14,109 nucleotides of DNA from Halomonas sp. (GCA_007129225.1 SKVX01000515.1:1-14109); one strand, 5' to 3'. Numbered from the stretch's first letter, positions 1 through 6,576 are shown. The notes: a model not told the origin generated them from the letters alone. Translations and numbers: made by a program.

Positions 1-59
1 CAGGCATCGGCGGGCTTGCCGCTCTTCGGCTCGATGATCAGTTCGTCATGGCTACTCAT
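1..59 (-). CDS. N-terminus of probable carboxylesterase / alpha-beta hydrolase (truncated by window edge)
   Basis: Only the first 19 codons are present (MSSHDELIIEPKSGKPADA), reading leftward from an ATG at 57-59. The start resembles the beginning of the small carboxylesterase/phospholipase family of gammaproteobacteria. Those proteins open with a short 'LI.EP....ADA' segment before the oxyanion-loop sequence, which would lie outside the window. No catalytic residue is visible, so the call rests on N-terminal resemblance alone. The Shine-Dalgarno is weak. The gene lies about 90 bases downstream of the permease gene on the same strand and could share its transcript. It could instead be an unrelated protein. 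Confidence 0.4.
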   Translation of the reverse strand, partial: MSSHDELIIEPKSGKPADA

Positions 60-92
60 GAGCTTGGTTCCAGTCGAAGGGTTGGGGCCAAA

Positions 93-139
93 AGCGACAC
101 CGTAACGTAAAGCCGGGTTCACCGCGAGCGAGTGTCGCT
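93..139 (-). terminator. Possible terminator or attenuator hairpin after the SLC13 permease gene
   Basis: AGCGACAC at 93-100 pairs perfectly with GTGTCGCT at 132-139. Read on the minus strand, the second arm runs into a short T tract (GTGTCGCTTTTGG). The 31-base loop is long for a classical terminator, and the next gene starts only about 35 bases further on, so it could also be an attenuator within a shared transcript. Confidence 0.35.
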
Positions 140-152
140 GAAAAGAGCCGGA

Positions 153-1922
153 TCAAAAGGGCCAGAACAGGGGAATCAGCGTCAGCGCCGTGACGGCCAC
201 CAGCAGGTTGAGCAGCCCGCCCACCCGCAGGTAATCGCCGAAGCGGTAGCCGCCGGGGCCGTAGACCATCAGATTGGTCTGGTAGCCGATGGGGGTGAGG
301 AAGCTCGCCGAGGCGGCAAACATGACCGCCACCACGTAGGGCATGGGACTCACCCCCAGGCTCTCGGCGCTGGCCATCACCACCGGAAAGACGATGACCG
401 CCGCGGCGTTGTTGGTCACCAGTTCGGTCAGCAGTGCCACCAGCACATAGGTGCCCAGCAGCAGCAGCCAGGGATTGCCGTCGGCGAGGTTCAGCGCCAT
501 GCCCGCCAGCGTGCCGGCGGCACCGGAACTCTCCAGCGCCGCTCCCAGGCCGAAGGAGGCGGCGATGGTCAGCAGAACCTGGGTGTCCAGGCCCCGCTTT
601 GCCGCCCCCACCGTGCAGCAACCGGTCACCAGCACCAGCAGGGCACCCAGCATGGCGGCGTTCATCATGCTCATCACGCCGAAGGTGGCCAGCCCCACCA
701 CGCCGAGCAGGATGCTCCAGGCCAGCCAGGCCTTCTCGTGCACGGGGCGTGCCGCGCCATTGAGCTGGCTGATCAACAGGAAATCGCGGGACTGGCGGTG
801 GCGCTCGATGAAGGGAGGGCGTGCCTCCAGCAGCAACACGTCGGAGGGCTGCAGGCGCACCTGCCCCAGGTTGCCGGCGACCCGTTCGCCGCCGCGGCAG
901 ACGGCCAGCACCGCGGCCCCGTAGAGCGTGCGAAAATGGCCGTCGCGGATGCGCTGCCCCACGAACTGGCACTGGTCGGAAACCACCGCCTCCACCAGCC
1001 GGCGCTCCTTGAAATCCTTCTCCAGGCTCGAGTCGCCGTGGTGCGACGGCACCAGCCCGCGAATCTGCTGCAACTCCACTGCCGCCGCCGAGGTCCCTGC
1101 GAAGACCAGCCGGTCGCCGGCCTTGAGCCGCTCGCCCGGCCCCACCACGCTGACGATATTCCCACCACGCTCGATCTCCACCAGGAACAACTCCTGCAGG
1201 TGTCGCAGGCCGGCCTCCTCCACCGTTTTGTCAACCAGGGGGCCGCCTGGCTCCACTTCCATCTCGATGGTGTATTCCCGGGGGTTCTCGAAGGCCTGGG
1301 TCGCGTCGCGCCGCTGCGGCAGCAGGCGGTGCCCGATGAAGAGCAGATACGCCAGGCCGACCACGGCGACCGGGATGCCGACCAGGGCGATATCGAACAG
1401 CCCCATGGCCAGGTCCGGATAGCGATCGACCAGCAGGCCGTGTACCACCAGGTTGGTACTGGTGCCGAACAGGGTAATGGTACCGCCCAGTATCGAGGCA
1501 AAGCTGAGCGGCATCAGCAGCCGGTGCGCGGGTATCCGCAGGCGTCGGCTCCAGCTGAGCACGGCGGGGATATAGGTGGCGACCACCGGCGTGTTGTTGA
1601 GAAAGCCGCTGAGCGCCGCGACGGGCAGCAGCAGCCGCACGCGCGCGCCGCCCGGGGTGCGCGGGCGCCCCAGCACGAAGCGAATGATCAGGTCGATGCC
1701 ACCGGTGTCACGAATGCTCGCCACCAGCACATAGAGAAAGGCCACGGTGAACAGGCCGCTGTTGGAAAACCCGGCCAGCGCCTCGCCGCCATCGATGACC
1801 CCCAGCGTCAGCAGCAGAACCAGGGCGCCGAGCAGCACCATGTCGGGCCCGATCCGCGTGAAGGCCATCAGCGGGAATACGGCGATGACGACACTGAGTG
1901 CGATCCAGGCGTCCAGGGGCAT
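153..1922 (-). CDS. SLC13/DASS-family permease with two internal TrkA-C (RCK_C) domains
   Basis: This 589-residue inner-membrane protein belongs to the divalent anion/sodium symporter (SLC13) fold, in the subgroup with cytoplasmic domains inserted mid-protein. Hydrophobic helices fill residues 1-200 and 395-589. The two inverted halves each carry the ion-binding hairpin signature: SGFLNNTP (105-112) with GTSTN (153-157), and ELVTNNAAA (500-508) with PIGYQTN (544-550). Residues about 215-380 are soluble and hold two TrkA-C-like repeats (near 218-290 and 308-375), which in other transporters bind nucleotides or other ligands. Relatives carry sulfate, dicarboxylates or other anions; the substrate cannot be read from sequence. 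The ATG at 1920-1922 is followed directly by the first helix, and its Shine-Dalgarno is weak. No adjacent gene reveals its role. Confidence 0.88.
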   Translation of the reverse strand: MPLDAWIALSVVIAVFPLMAFTRIGPDMVLLGALVLLLTLGVIDGGEALAGFSNSGLFTVAFLYVLVASIRDTGGIDLIIRFVLGRPRTPGGARVRLLLPVAALSGFLNNTPVVATYIPAVLSWSRRLRIPAHRLLMPLSFASILGGTITLFGTSTNLVVHGLLVDRYPDLAMGLFDIALVGIPVAVVGLAYLLFIGHRLLPQRRDATQAFENPREYTIEMEVEPGGPLVDKTVEEAGLRHLQELFLVEIERGGNIVSVVGPGERLKAGDRLVFAGTSAAAVELQQIRGLVPSHHGDSSLEKDFKERRLVEAVVSDQCQFVGQRIRDGHFRTLYGAAVLAVCRGGERVAGNLGQVRLQPSDVLLLEARPPFIERHRQSRDFLLISQLNGAARPVHEKAWLAWSILLGVVGLATFGVMSMMNAAMLGALLVLVTGCCTVGAAKRGLDTQVLLTIAASFGLGAALESSGAAGTLAGMALNLADGNPWLLLLGTYVLVALLTELVTNNAAAVIVFPVVMASAESLGVSPMPYVVAVMFAASASFLTPIGYQTNLMVYGPGGYRFGDYLRVGGLLNLLVAVTALTLIPLFWPF

Positions 1923-2008
1923 TGGGGTATTCCATCAACGAGAATAAAGGCCCATTGTGCCTATCGACTCTTATTCCATAAAGATCTTTGTGGAGATTTG
2001 ATTATTCG

Positions 2009-2014
2009 ATTATA
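2009..2014 (-). promoter_or_regulatory. Possible -10 element for the SLC13 permease gene
   Basis: The minus strand has a perfect TATAAT in an AT-rich island (about 1975-2035) that stands out from the GC-rich surroundings. No good -35 lies 16-18 bases upstream. A direct repeat GATTAT-TC-GATTAT (plus strand 2000-2013) overlaps it. Transcription would start near 2002, leaving a leader of about 80 bases. Confidence 0.3.
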
Positions 2015-2043
2015 GAATATGAAGATGAGATATCCCACACGCA

Positions 2044-2071
2044 AACAGGACCCGCTTTCGCGAGCCCTGTT
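2044..2071 (-). terminator. Terminator of the downstream cold-shock gene
   Basis: On the minus strand a 12-bp stem (10 Watson-Crick and two G-T pairs) closes a GAAA tetraloop and is followed by TTTGCG. It sits about 50 bases after the stop codon, at the same relative place as the terminator of the neighbouring cold-shock gene. Confidence 0.75.
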
Positions 2072-2073
2072 CA

Positions 2074-2092
2074 GCGCTGCCGGTGGCAGCGC
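2074..2092 (-). other. 3'-UTR hairpin before the terminator of the downstream cold-shock gene
   Basis: GCGCTGCC (2074-2081) and GGCAGCGC (2085-2092) form a perfect 8-bp stem with a 3-base loop, between the stop codon and the terminator. The upstream cold-shock gene has a hairpin at the equivalent place, which suggests a shared function such as 3'-end protection. Confidence 0.5.
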
Positions 2093-2120
2093 ACATCAGA
2101 TCAAACCGGGTCGGTTAGAC

Positions 2121-2327
2121 TCAGTCGACGACCTTGATGTTGGAAGCCTGGAGGCCTTTCTTGCCCTGGGTGACGTCGAAGGAAACCTTCTGGCCGTCCT
2201 GCAGGGTCTTGAAGCCGTCAGCCTGGATCTCGGAGAAGTGGGCGAACAGGTCGTCACCGCTGTCGTCCGGAGAAATGAAGCCGAAGCCCTTGGTGTCGTT
2301 GAACCACTTGACAGTACCAGTAGCCAT
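2121..2327 (-). CDS. Cold-shock protein, CspA family (downstream copy)
   Basis: This 68-residue protein is a single cold-shock domain, a five-stranded OB fold that binds single-stranded RNA/DNA and melts RNA structure. RNP1 (KGFGFI, 13-18) and RNP2 (DLFAHF, 26-31) are both intact, as is the N-terminal GTVKWFND. The ATG at 2325-2327 is chosen because GAGGA lies 9 bases upstream and MATGTVKWF is the standard family start. An in-frame extension to 2393 would translate the conserved leader and is rejected. It differs from the copy at 2593-2799 at four positions (D22E, S23G, A36V, V66S). Leader, promoter, hairpin and terminator are duplicated too. Whether it is cold-inducible or constitutive cannot be told from the protein. 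Confidence 0.95.
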   Translation of the reverse strand: MATGTVKWFNDTKGFGFISPDDSGDDLFAHFSEIQADGFKTLQDGQKVSFDVTQGKKGLQASNIKVVD

Positions 2328-2464
2328 TGTCGAATGTCCTCGAATAGCGTTTTGATTGACCGGGAAATACCCGAGTTGCAGTGGGTAAGACAAGAAACTT
2401 TCACCGGGAAATCGATGCTACGAGCCTTCGATGACCACTTGCGATGTTCGTCTTGCTACCAACT
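2328..2464 (-). promoter_or_regulatory. Long conserved 5' leader of the downstream cold-shock gene
   Basis: About 137 bases between the likely transcription start and the ATG are nearly identical to the leader of the sister gene, far more conserved than the flanks. On the RNA strand, conserved TACCC and CCCG segments lie either side of CGGGTA and could pair with it alternatively. Long structured leaders act as RNA thermosensors in cspA of E. coli; the same role here is inference. Confidence 0.6.
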
Positions 2465-2470
2465 GGAAGC

Positions 2471-2499
2471 AGCTTGGCCCCTCCACACGCAAACGTCAA
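2471..2499 (-). promoter_or_regulatory. Candidate promoter of the downstream cold-shock gene
   Basis: TTGACG (-35, 2494-2499) is followed after 17 bases by a poor -10 (CAAGCT, 2471-2476). The same TTGACG occurs at nearly the same distance from the conserved leader of the sister gene (27 versus 28 bases to CCAGTTGG), although the spacers differ. That conservation is the main support. Confidence 0.45.
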
Positions 2500-2529
2500 A
2501 TGCTAATTTTGCAAATGCCGGACGCAGAA

Positions 2530-2551
2530 AGGGCCCGCCGAAGCGAGCCCT
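2530..2551 (-). terminator. Terminator of the upstream cold-shock gene
   Basis: On the minus strand a 9-bp stem (one T-G wobble) closes a TTCG loop, the very stable UUCG tetraloop in RNA, and is followed by TTTCTG. It ends shortly before the promoter of the next cold-shock gene, so the two copies are probably separate transcription units. Confidence 0.72.
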
Positions 2552-2555
2552 AACC

Positions 2556-2577
2556 TGTGCTACCTGACGGTAGCGCA
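2556..2577 (-). other. 3'-UTR hairpin before the terminator of the upstream cold-shock gene
   Basis: A 9-bp stem with one G-T wobble (arms 2556-2564 and 2569-2577, 4-base loop) lies between the stop codon and the terminator. It matches the hairpin at 2074-2092 in position but not in sequence. Confidence 0.5.
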
Positions 2578-2592
2578 CATCATGTCAGTCGA

Positions 2593-2799
2593 TTAGTCGA
2601 CGGACTTGATGTTGGAAGCCTGAAGGCCTTTCTTGCCCTGGGTGACGTCGAAGGAAACCTTCTGGCCGTCTTGCAGGGTCTTGAAGCCGTCAACCTGAAT
2701 CTCGGAGAAGTGTGCGAACAGGTCGTCGCCGCCTTCGTCCGGAGAAATGAAGCCAAAACCTTTAGTGTCATTGAACCACTTAACTGTACCAGTAGCCAT
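2593..2799 (-). CDS. Cold-shock protein, CspA family (upstream copy)
   Basis: This 68-residue single cold-shock-domain protein has RNP1 (KGFGFI, 13-18) and RNP2 (DLFAHF, 26-31) intact and is predicted to bind single-stranded nucleic acid as an RNA chaperone. The ATG at 2797-2799 follows GAGGA by 8 bases, as in the sister gene. It is 64/68 identical to that gene. The nucleotide resemblance runs through the leader up to about 2938, so the duplication includes the regulatory region. On the minus strand this copy comes first, and its terminator lies just before the second copy's promoter. Confidence 0.95.
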   Translation of the reverse strand: MATGTVKWFNDTKGFGFISPDEGGDDLFAHFSEIQVDGFKTLQDGQKVSFDVTQGKKGLQASNIKSVD

Positions 2800-2937
2800 T
2801 ATCGAATTCCTCGAATAGCGTTAGATTTTACCGGGAAATACCCGAGTTATGCTGGGTAAGACAAGAAACTTTCACCGGGAGATCGACGCCATGAGCCTTC
2901 GATGACCACTTGCGATGTTCCACTTGCTAACCAACTG
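2800..2937 (-). promoter_or_regulatory. Long conserved 5' leader of the upstream cold-shock gene
   Basis: This stretch of about 138 bases aligns almost throughout with the leader at 2328-2464. The blocks GTGAAAGTTTCTTGTCTTAC and CTCGGGTATTTCCCGGT are kept exactly. Sequences between possible stem arms vary (ACTGCAACTC versus AGCATAACTC) while TACCC and GGGTA stay fixed, the pattern expected of a selected RNA structure. Confidence 0.6.
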
Positions 2938-2943
2938 GCGCCA

Positions 2944-2972
2944 AGGATGCGCCTTTGGCAGGACCACGTCAA
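2944..2972 (-). promoter_or_regulatory. Candidate promoter of the upstream cold-shock gene
   Basis: TTGACG (-35, 2967-2972) and CATCCT (-10, 2944-2949) are 17 bases apart, and the start would fall near 2937. The -10 is weak, but the -35 is conserved with the sister gene. Confidence 0.45.
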
Positions 2973-3033
2973 ACACTATTTCATCGAAAAGCCTGAAAAG
3001 CGGCCAAACATGGCATCTACCTGGTGGACAGCA

Positions 3034-3059
3034 CCGGCCCGAGCTGCGCCAGGGGCCGG
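3034..3059 (-). terminator. Weak candidate terminator stem after the GMC oxidoreductase gene
   Basis: CCGGCCC (3034-3040) and GGGCCGG (3053-3059) pair over 7 bp with a 12-base loop, starting 10 bases past the stop codon. There is no T tract, so factor-independent termination is doubtful. Confidence 0.25.
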
Positions 3060-3069
3060 GGCCGGCGCC

Positions 3070-4725
3070 TTACGGCCGCTCCGCCAGGATCCAGCCCGCC
3101 GCCTTCTCGGCGATCATCAGGGTCGGCGAATTGGTGTTGCCGCTGGTGATGGTCGGCATGATGCTGGCATCCACCACCCGCAACCCTTCGATGCCGCGCA
3201 CCCGCAGGTGCGAGTCCACCACCGCCGTGGGGTCGTCGTCGCGCCCCATCTTCGCCGTGCCCACCGGATGGAAGATGGTGGTGCCGATGTCCCCGGCCAG
3301 CCGCGCCAGCTCGTCGTCTGTCTGGTACTCGAGCCCCGGCTTGACCTCCTCGGGATGGTACTTGACGAAGGCCGGCTGCCCGGCGATGCGCCGTGTGACC
3401 CGCAGCGAATCCGCCGCCACCTTGCGATCCTCCTCGGTGCTCAGGTAGTTGGGCGCGATGGCCGGGGCGTGGCGCGGGTCGCGGCTCTTGATGCGTACGC
3501 TACCGCGACTGGTGGGGTTGAGGTTGCACACGCTGGCGGTGATCGCCGGATAGTCGTGCAACGGCTGGCCGAAGGCCTCCAGGCTCAGCGGCTGGACGTG
3601 GTATTCGATATTGGGATGCTCATACTCGTCGCTGCTGCGGGTGAAGGCGCAGAGCTGGGAAGGCGCCATGCTCATGGGACCGGTGCGCTTGAGCAGGTAC
3701 TCCATGCCGATCTTCGCCTTGCCCAGCCAGGAGGCCGCCAGGGTGTTGAGGGTCTTGGCCCCGGTGACCTTGTACACCGAGCGGATCTGCAGGTGGTCCT
3801 GCAGGTTCTCCCCTACGCCGGGCAGCTCATGCACCAGGGGGATACCGTGCTCGGCCAGCAGCGAGGCCGGCCCGATACCCGAGAGCTGAAGCAATTGCGG
3901 CGAGCCGATGGCGCCGGCAGCCAGGATCACTTCACGGGTCGCCCTCACCTGGCTGACGACGCCGTCGCGCTCGATCTCGACGCCGGTGGCTCGGGGCTTG
4001 CCGTCTTCGCCCTGCTCGAACAGCAGCCGGTGCACCTGGGTAGAGTGCCAGAGGAAGAAGTTACCGCGCTTCGTGCACACCGGGCGCAGGAAGGCCTTGG
4101 CCGCGTTCCAGCGCCAACCGCTACGCTGGTTGACCTCGAAGTAGTCGACACCCTCGTTGTCACCACGGTTGAAGTCCCGGGTGCGCGGAATGCCGGCCTG
4201 CACCGCCGCTTCGGCGAAGTCGTCCAGCACTTCCCACTTGAGGCGCTGCTTCTCCACCCGCCATTCGCCACCATGGCCGTGGTAGTCGCGGTGCGCGACA
4301 TCCGCATCGCCGCCGTCGTCGAGGCGGTAGTGGTGCTCGTGCTTCATGAAGTCCGGCAGGCAGTTCTCCCAGCGCCAGGCGTCGTCGCCCACCAGCTCGG
4401 CCCAGCCGTCGTAGTCGCGGGCCTGGCCGCGCATGTAGAGCATGCCGTTGATGCTGGAGCAGCCGCCCAGGGTCTTGCCCCGGGGAAAGATAAGCGAACG
4501 GCCGTTGAGCCCCTTGTCGGGCTCGGTGCGAAAGCACCAGTCGGTGCGCGGATTGTTGATGCAGTAGAGGTAGCCCACCGGGATGTGCACCCAGTGATAG
4601 TTGTCGCGCCCCCCGGCCTCGATCAGCAGCACCCGGTTATTCGGGTCTGCACTCAGGCGGTTGGCCAGCAGGCAGCCGGCGGTACCGGCGCCCACCACGA
4701 TATAGTCGAATTCCTGCTCTGCCAT
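3070..4725 (-). CDS. GMC-family FAD-dependent alcohol dehydrogenase (choline dehydrogenase-like; possible 3-hydroxypropionate dehydrogenase)
   Basis: This 551-residue glucose-methanol-choline oxidoreductase oxidises a primary alcohol to an aldehyde with FAD. Visible are the N-terminal FAD-binding motif VGAGTAG (11-17) with the acidic EAGG end (36-39), the GMC block GKTLGGCSSINGM (83-95), the second signature GAIGSPQLLQLSGIG (271-285), and the catalytic pair H486 in IFHPVGT and Asn in SGNTNSP (528-534). It has no signal peptide. The ATG at 4723-4725 has GGAGAG seven to twelve bases upstream; a 50-residue in-frame extension is basic, low-complexity and has no better start. The size matches BetA-like enzymes. 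Its place downstream of mmsA with a divergent LysR gene matches known 3-hydroxypropionate modules (hpdH in Pseudomonas, dddA in Halomonas), so malonate semialdehyde is the likely product. Choline or another alcohol is not excluded. Confidence 0.88.
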   Translation of the reverse strand: MAEQEFDYIVVGAGTAGCLLANRLSADPNNRVLLIEAGGRDNYHWVHIPVGYLYCINNPRTDWCFRTEPDKGLNGRSLIFPRGKTLGGCSSINGMLYMRGQARDYDGWAELVGDDAWRWENCLPDFMKHEHHYRLDDGGDADVAHRDYHGHGGEWRVEKQRLKWEVLDDFAEAAVQAGIPRTRDFNRGDNEGVDYFEVNQRSGWRWNAAKAFLRPVCTKRGNFFLWHSTQVHRLLFEQGEDGKPRATGVEIERDGVVSQVRATREVILAAGAIGSPQLLQLSGIGPASLLAEHGIPLVHELPGVGENLQDHLQIRSVYKVTGAKTLNTLAASWLGKAKIGMEYLLKRTGPMSMAPSQLCAFTRSSDEYEHPNIEYHVQPLSLEAFGQPLHDYPAITASVCNLNPTSRGSVRIKSRDPRHAPAIAPNYLSTEEDRKVAADSLRVTRRIAGQPAFVKYHPEEVKPGLEYQTDDELARLAGDIGTTIFHPVGTAKMGRDDDPTAVVDSHLRVRGIEGLRVVDASIMPTITSGNTNSPTLMIAEKAAGWILAERP

Positions 4726-4856
4726 GGTGTGCTCTCTCCGGGCAGCCGCGTTGCGGCGGCCAGATCGCTTTTTATCTTTCCCCTTGGCGATATCGCTCGA
4801 GGCTATCCCGGCAACAGGCTTCCGAGGGGGCGCTGTGAACCCATCCCTGGGCGCTA

Positions 4857-4878
4857 CATTTGTCTTCCGTGACAAATG
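4857..4878. promoter_or_regulatory. 22-bp perfect dyad upstream of the GMC gene (candidate operator)
   Basis: CATTTGTC-N6-GACAAATG is perfectly symmetrical over 8-bp arms. It lies about 130-150 bases upstream of the GMC start, in the 220-base gap after mmsA. The form suits a dimeric regulator. If used, the GMC gene has its own regulated promoter. A weaker hairpin at 4920-4937 (AGGCAC/GTGCCT, then TTTG on the minus strand) could terminate the mmsA message in part. Confidence 0.45.
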
Positions 4879-4945
4879 ACCCCCTCTACAGCCTGTTCCC
4901 GGCGCCTCTCGCTACGCAAAGGCACCCGCCTGTGCCTAGCCGAGA

Positions 4946-6457
4946 TTATTTATGGGTCGGCATGGCGAACTCGGCGCCGGCGTTGATCGAGTCCGACCAG
5001 CGCTGCATGATCGACTTCTGCTTGGTGTAGAAGCGCACGCCCTCTTCGCCGTAGGCGTGGGTGTCGCCGAACATGGAGCGCTTCCAGCCGCCGAAGCCGT
5101 GCCAGGCCATGGGCACCGGGATCGGCACGTTGATGCCCACCATGCCCACCTGGATGCGGCGGCCGAACTCACGCGCCACGCTGCCGCTCTCGGTGAAGCA
5201 GCTCACGCCGTTGCCGAACTCATGGTCGTTGATCAGCTGGATCGCCGTGGCGATATCGGGCACCCGCACGCAGGCCAGCACCGGGCCGAATATCTCCTCG
5301 CGGTAGATGGTCATCTCCGAGGTGACGTGGTCGAACAGCGAACCACCCATCCAGAAGCCTTCGGCGCAGCCCTCGCCGGTCGTGGCGCTATCGAAGTCAC
5401 GGCCGTCGACCACCAGTTCGGCGCCTTCGGCAACGCCCTTGTCGATGTAGCCGGTGATGCGCTGGTGTGCCTGAGCGGTGACGATGGGCCCCATCTCGGC
5501 ATCGAGCTCCATGCCGTTCTTGACCTTGAGCGACTTCGCCCGCTCGGCCAGCCGCGGCACGATCTGGTCGGCCACGTCGCCCACCAGCACCGCCACGCTG
5601 ATCGCCATGCAGCGCTCGCCGGCGCTGCCGTAGGCGGCACCGATCAAGGCGTCGACGGCCTTGTCCAGGTCGGCGTCGGGCATCACCACCATGTGGTTCT
5701 TGGCCCCGCCCAGGGCCTGGACGCGCTTGCCGTGATGCGCACCGCGCTCGTAGATCAGGTTGGCGATGGGGGTGGAGCCGACGAAGGAGAGCGCCTTGAC
5801 GTCCGGGTGTTCGATCAGGGCCTCGACGGAGGCCTTGTCGCCCTGGACCACGTTGAACACGCCATCGGGGAGTCCCGCCTGCTTGAGCAAGTCGGCAATC
5901 AACAGCGAGGGGCTGGGGTCCAGCGGGCTCGGCTTGAGGATAAAGGTGTTGCCCGCGGCGATGGCCAGCGGGAACATCCACATCGGCACCATCACCGGGA
6001 AGTTGAACGGGGTGATGCCCGCCACCACGCCCAGCGGCTGACGCATCGTCCAGTTGTCGATGCCAGTGCCGACCTGCTCGGTGTAATCGCCCTTGAGCAA
6101 CTGCGGAATGCCGCAGGCGAACTCGACGATATCGATGCCCCGGGCCACTTCGCCCTGGGCGTCGGTGAAGACCTTGCCGTGCTCGGCGGTGATCGCCCGG
6201 GCCAGCTCATCCTTGTTCGCGTTGAGCAGCTCCAGGAAGCGAAACATCACTCGGGCGCGGCGAATCGGCGGGGTATCGGCCCAGGCCGGAAAGGCGGCCT
6301 TCGCCGCATCGACAGCGCGGTCGACGTCGGCCGGCCCGGCCAGGGCCACCTGACCTGTCACCTGGCCGCTGGCGGGGTTGGTCACCGCCTGGCGCTGGGA
6401 GGTCTCGGCCGCGGCACGCTGGCCGTCGATATAGTGATCGATATTGGTCGTTGTCAT
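4946..6457 (-). CDS. mmsA: CoA-acylating (methyl)malonate-semialdehyde dehydrogenase MmsA
   Basis: This 503-residue cytosolic aldehyde-dehydrogenase-fold enzyme oxidises malonate or methylmalonate semialdehyde with NAD+ and CoA, releasing CO2 to give acetyl- or propionyl-CoA. The nucleophile C283 sits in GSAGERCMAISVAV (277-290), the MmsA signature. PFNFP (150-154) holds the oxyanion Asn and KPSP (175-178) the cofactor Lys. The Glu of the usual ELGGK is absent: the segment reads ALGGAKNH (248-255), typical of CoA-dependent members. Length is standard. The ATG at 6455-6457 has GAGG 8 bases upstream. A divergent LysR gene starts 168 bases away and a GMC alcohol dehydrogenase follows, pointing to 3-hydroxypropionate/beta-alanine or malonate-semialdehyde catabolism rather than valine breakdown, since no mmsB or acyl-CoA genes are adjacent. 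IolA/DddC are names for the same family. Confidence 0.93.
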   Translation of the reverse strand: MTTTNIDHYIDGQRAAAETSQRQAVTNPASGQVTGQVALAGPADVDRAVDAAKAAFPAWADTPPIRRARVMFRFLELLNANKDELARAITAEHGKVFTDAQGEVARGIDIVEFACGIPQLLKGDYTEQVGTGIDNWTMRQPLGVVAGITPFNFPVMVPMWMFPLAIAAGNTFILKPSPLDPSPSLLIADLLKQAGLPDGVFNVVQGDKASVEALIEHPDVKALSFVGSTPIANLIYERGAHHGKRVQALGGAKNHMVVMPDADLDKAVDALIGAAYGSAGERCMAISVAVLVGDVADQIVPRLAERAKSLKVKNGMELDAEMGPIVTAQAHQRITGYIDKGVAEGAELVVDGRDFDSATTGEGCAEGFWMGGSLFDHVTSEMTIYREEIFGPVLACVRVPDIATAIQLINDHEFGNGVSCFTESGSVAREFGRRIQVGMVGINVPIPVPMAWHGFGGWKRSMFGDTHAYGEEGVRFYTKQKSIMQRWSDSINAGAEFAMPTHK

Positions 6458-6501
6458 AATGGTTGCCTCAGTTCGATGCGTTCTGCCAGGAAATTTGTGC
6501 T

Positions 6502-6546
6502 GATTACTAGGGTAGCGCGCTATTCACCTCAATCAATTGAGTAATC
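6502..6546. promoter_or_regulatory. Nested dyads in the mmsA/LysR divergent promoter region (likely LysR operator)
   Basis: An inner dyad CTCAAT-CA-ATTGAG (6528-6541) overlaps the right arm of a wider repeat, GATTACT (6502-6508) with AGTAATC (6540-6546). Both lie midway between the two start codons. LysR proteins usually bind a strong dyad plus a nearby site beside the target promoter, often regulating their own gene as well. The inner dyad coincides with a possible -35 (TTGATT or TTGAGG) for mmsA. Confidence 0.5.
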
Positions 6547-6570
6547 CCTAACCAGGATATAAGCTTTACT

Positions 6571-6576
6571 TATAAT
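6571..6576 (+). promoter_or_regulatory. -10 element of the LysR regulator gene
   Basis: A perfect TATAAT lies 49 bases before the LysR ATG. No recognisable -35 is present 16-18 bases upstream, so the promoter may be weak or controlled through the dyads at 6502-6546. Confidence 0.4.

Noticed and set aside
1980..1989. AAAGATCTTT palindrome upstream of the SLC13 gene
   Set aside because: Ten-base AT-rich palindrome with no spacing or partner that suggests an operator; plausible by chance.
132..2015. Long plus-strand open frame opposite the SLC13 permease gene (627 codons)
   Set aside because: Gln/His/Arg-rich translation with no domain, exactly antisense to a well-supported membrane protein; an effect of GC-rich codon bias.
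2328..2393. 22-residue N-terminal extension of the downstream cold-shock protein
   Set aside because: It would translate the conserved leader, is not equivalent in the sister gene, and the internal ATG has a good Shine-Dalgarno and the standard family start.
4726..4875. 50-residue N-terminal extension of the GMC oxidoreductase
   Set aside because: Basic, low-complexity sequence ahead of the FAD motif; the ATG at 4723-4725 has GGAGAG at proper spacing.
2902..6544. Long plus-strand open frames opposite the GMC and mmsA genes
   Set aside because: Low-complexity His/Ala/Val-rich translations without motifs, antisense to genes with intact catalytic signatures.
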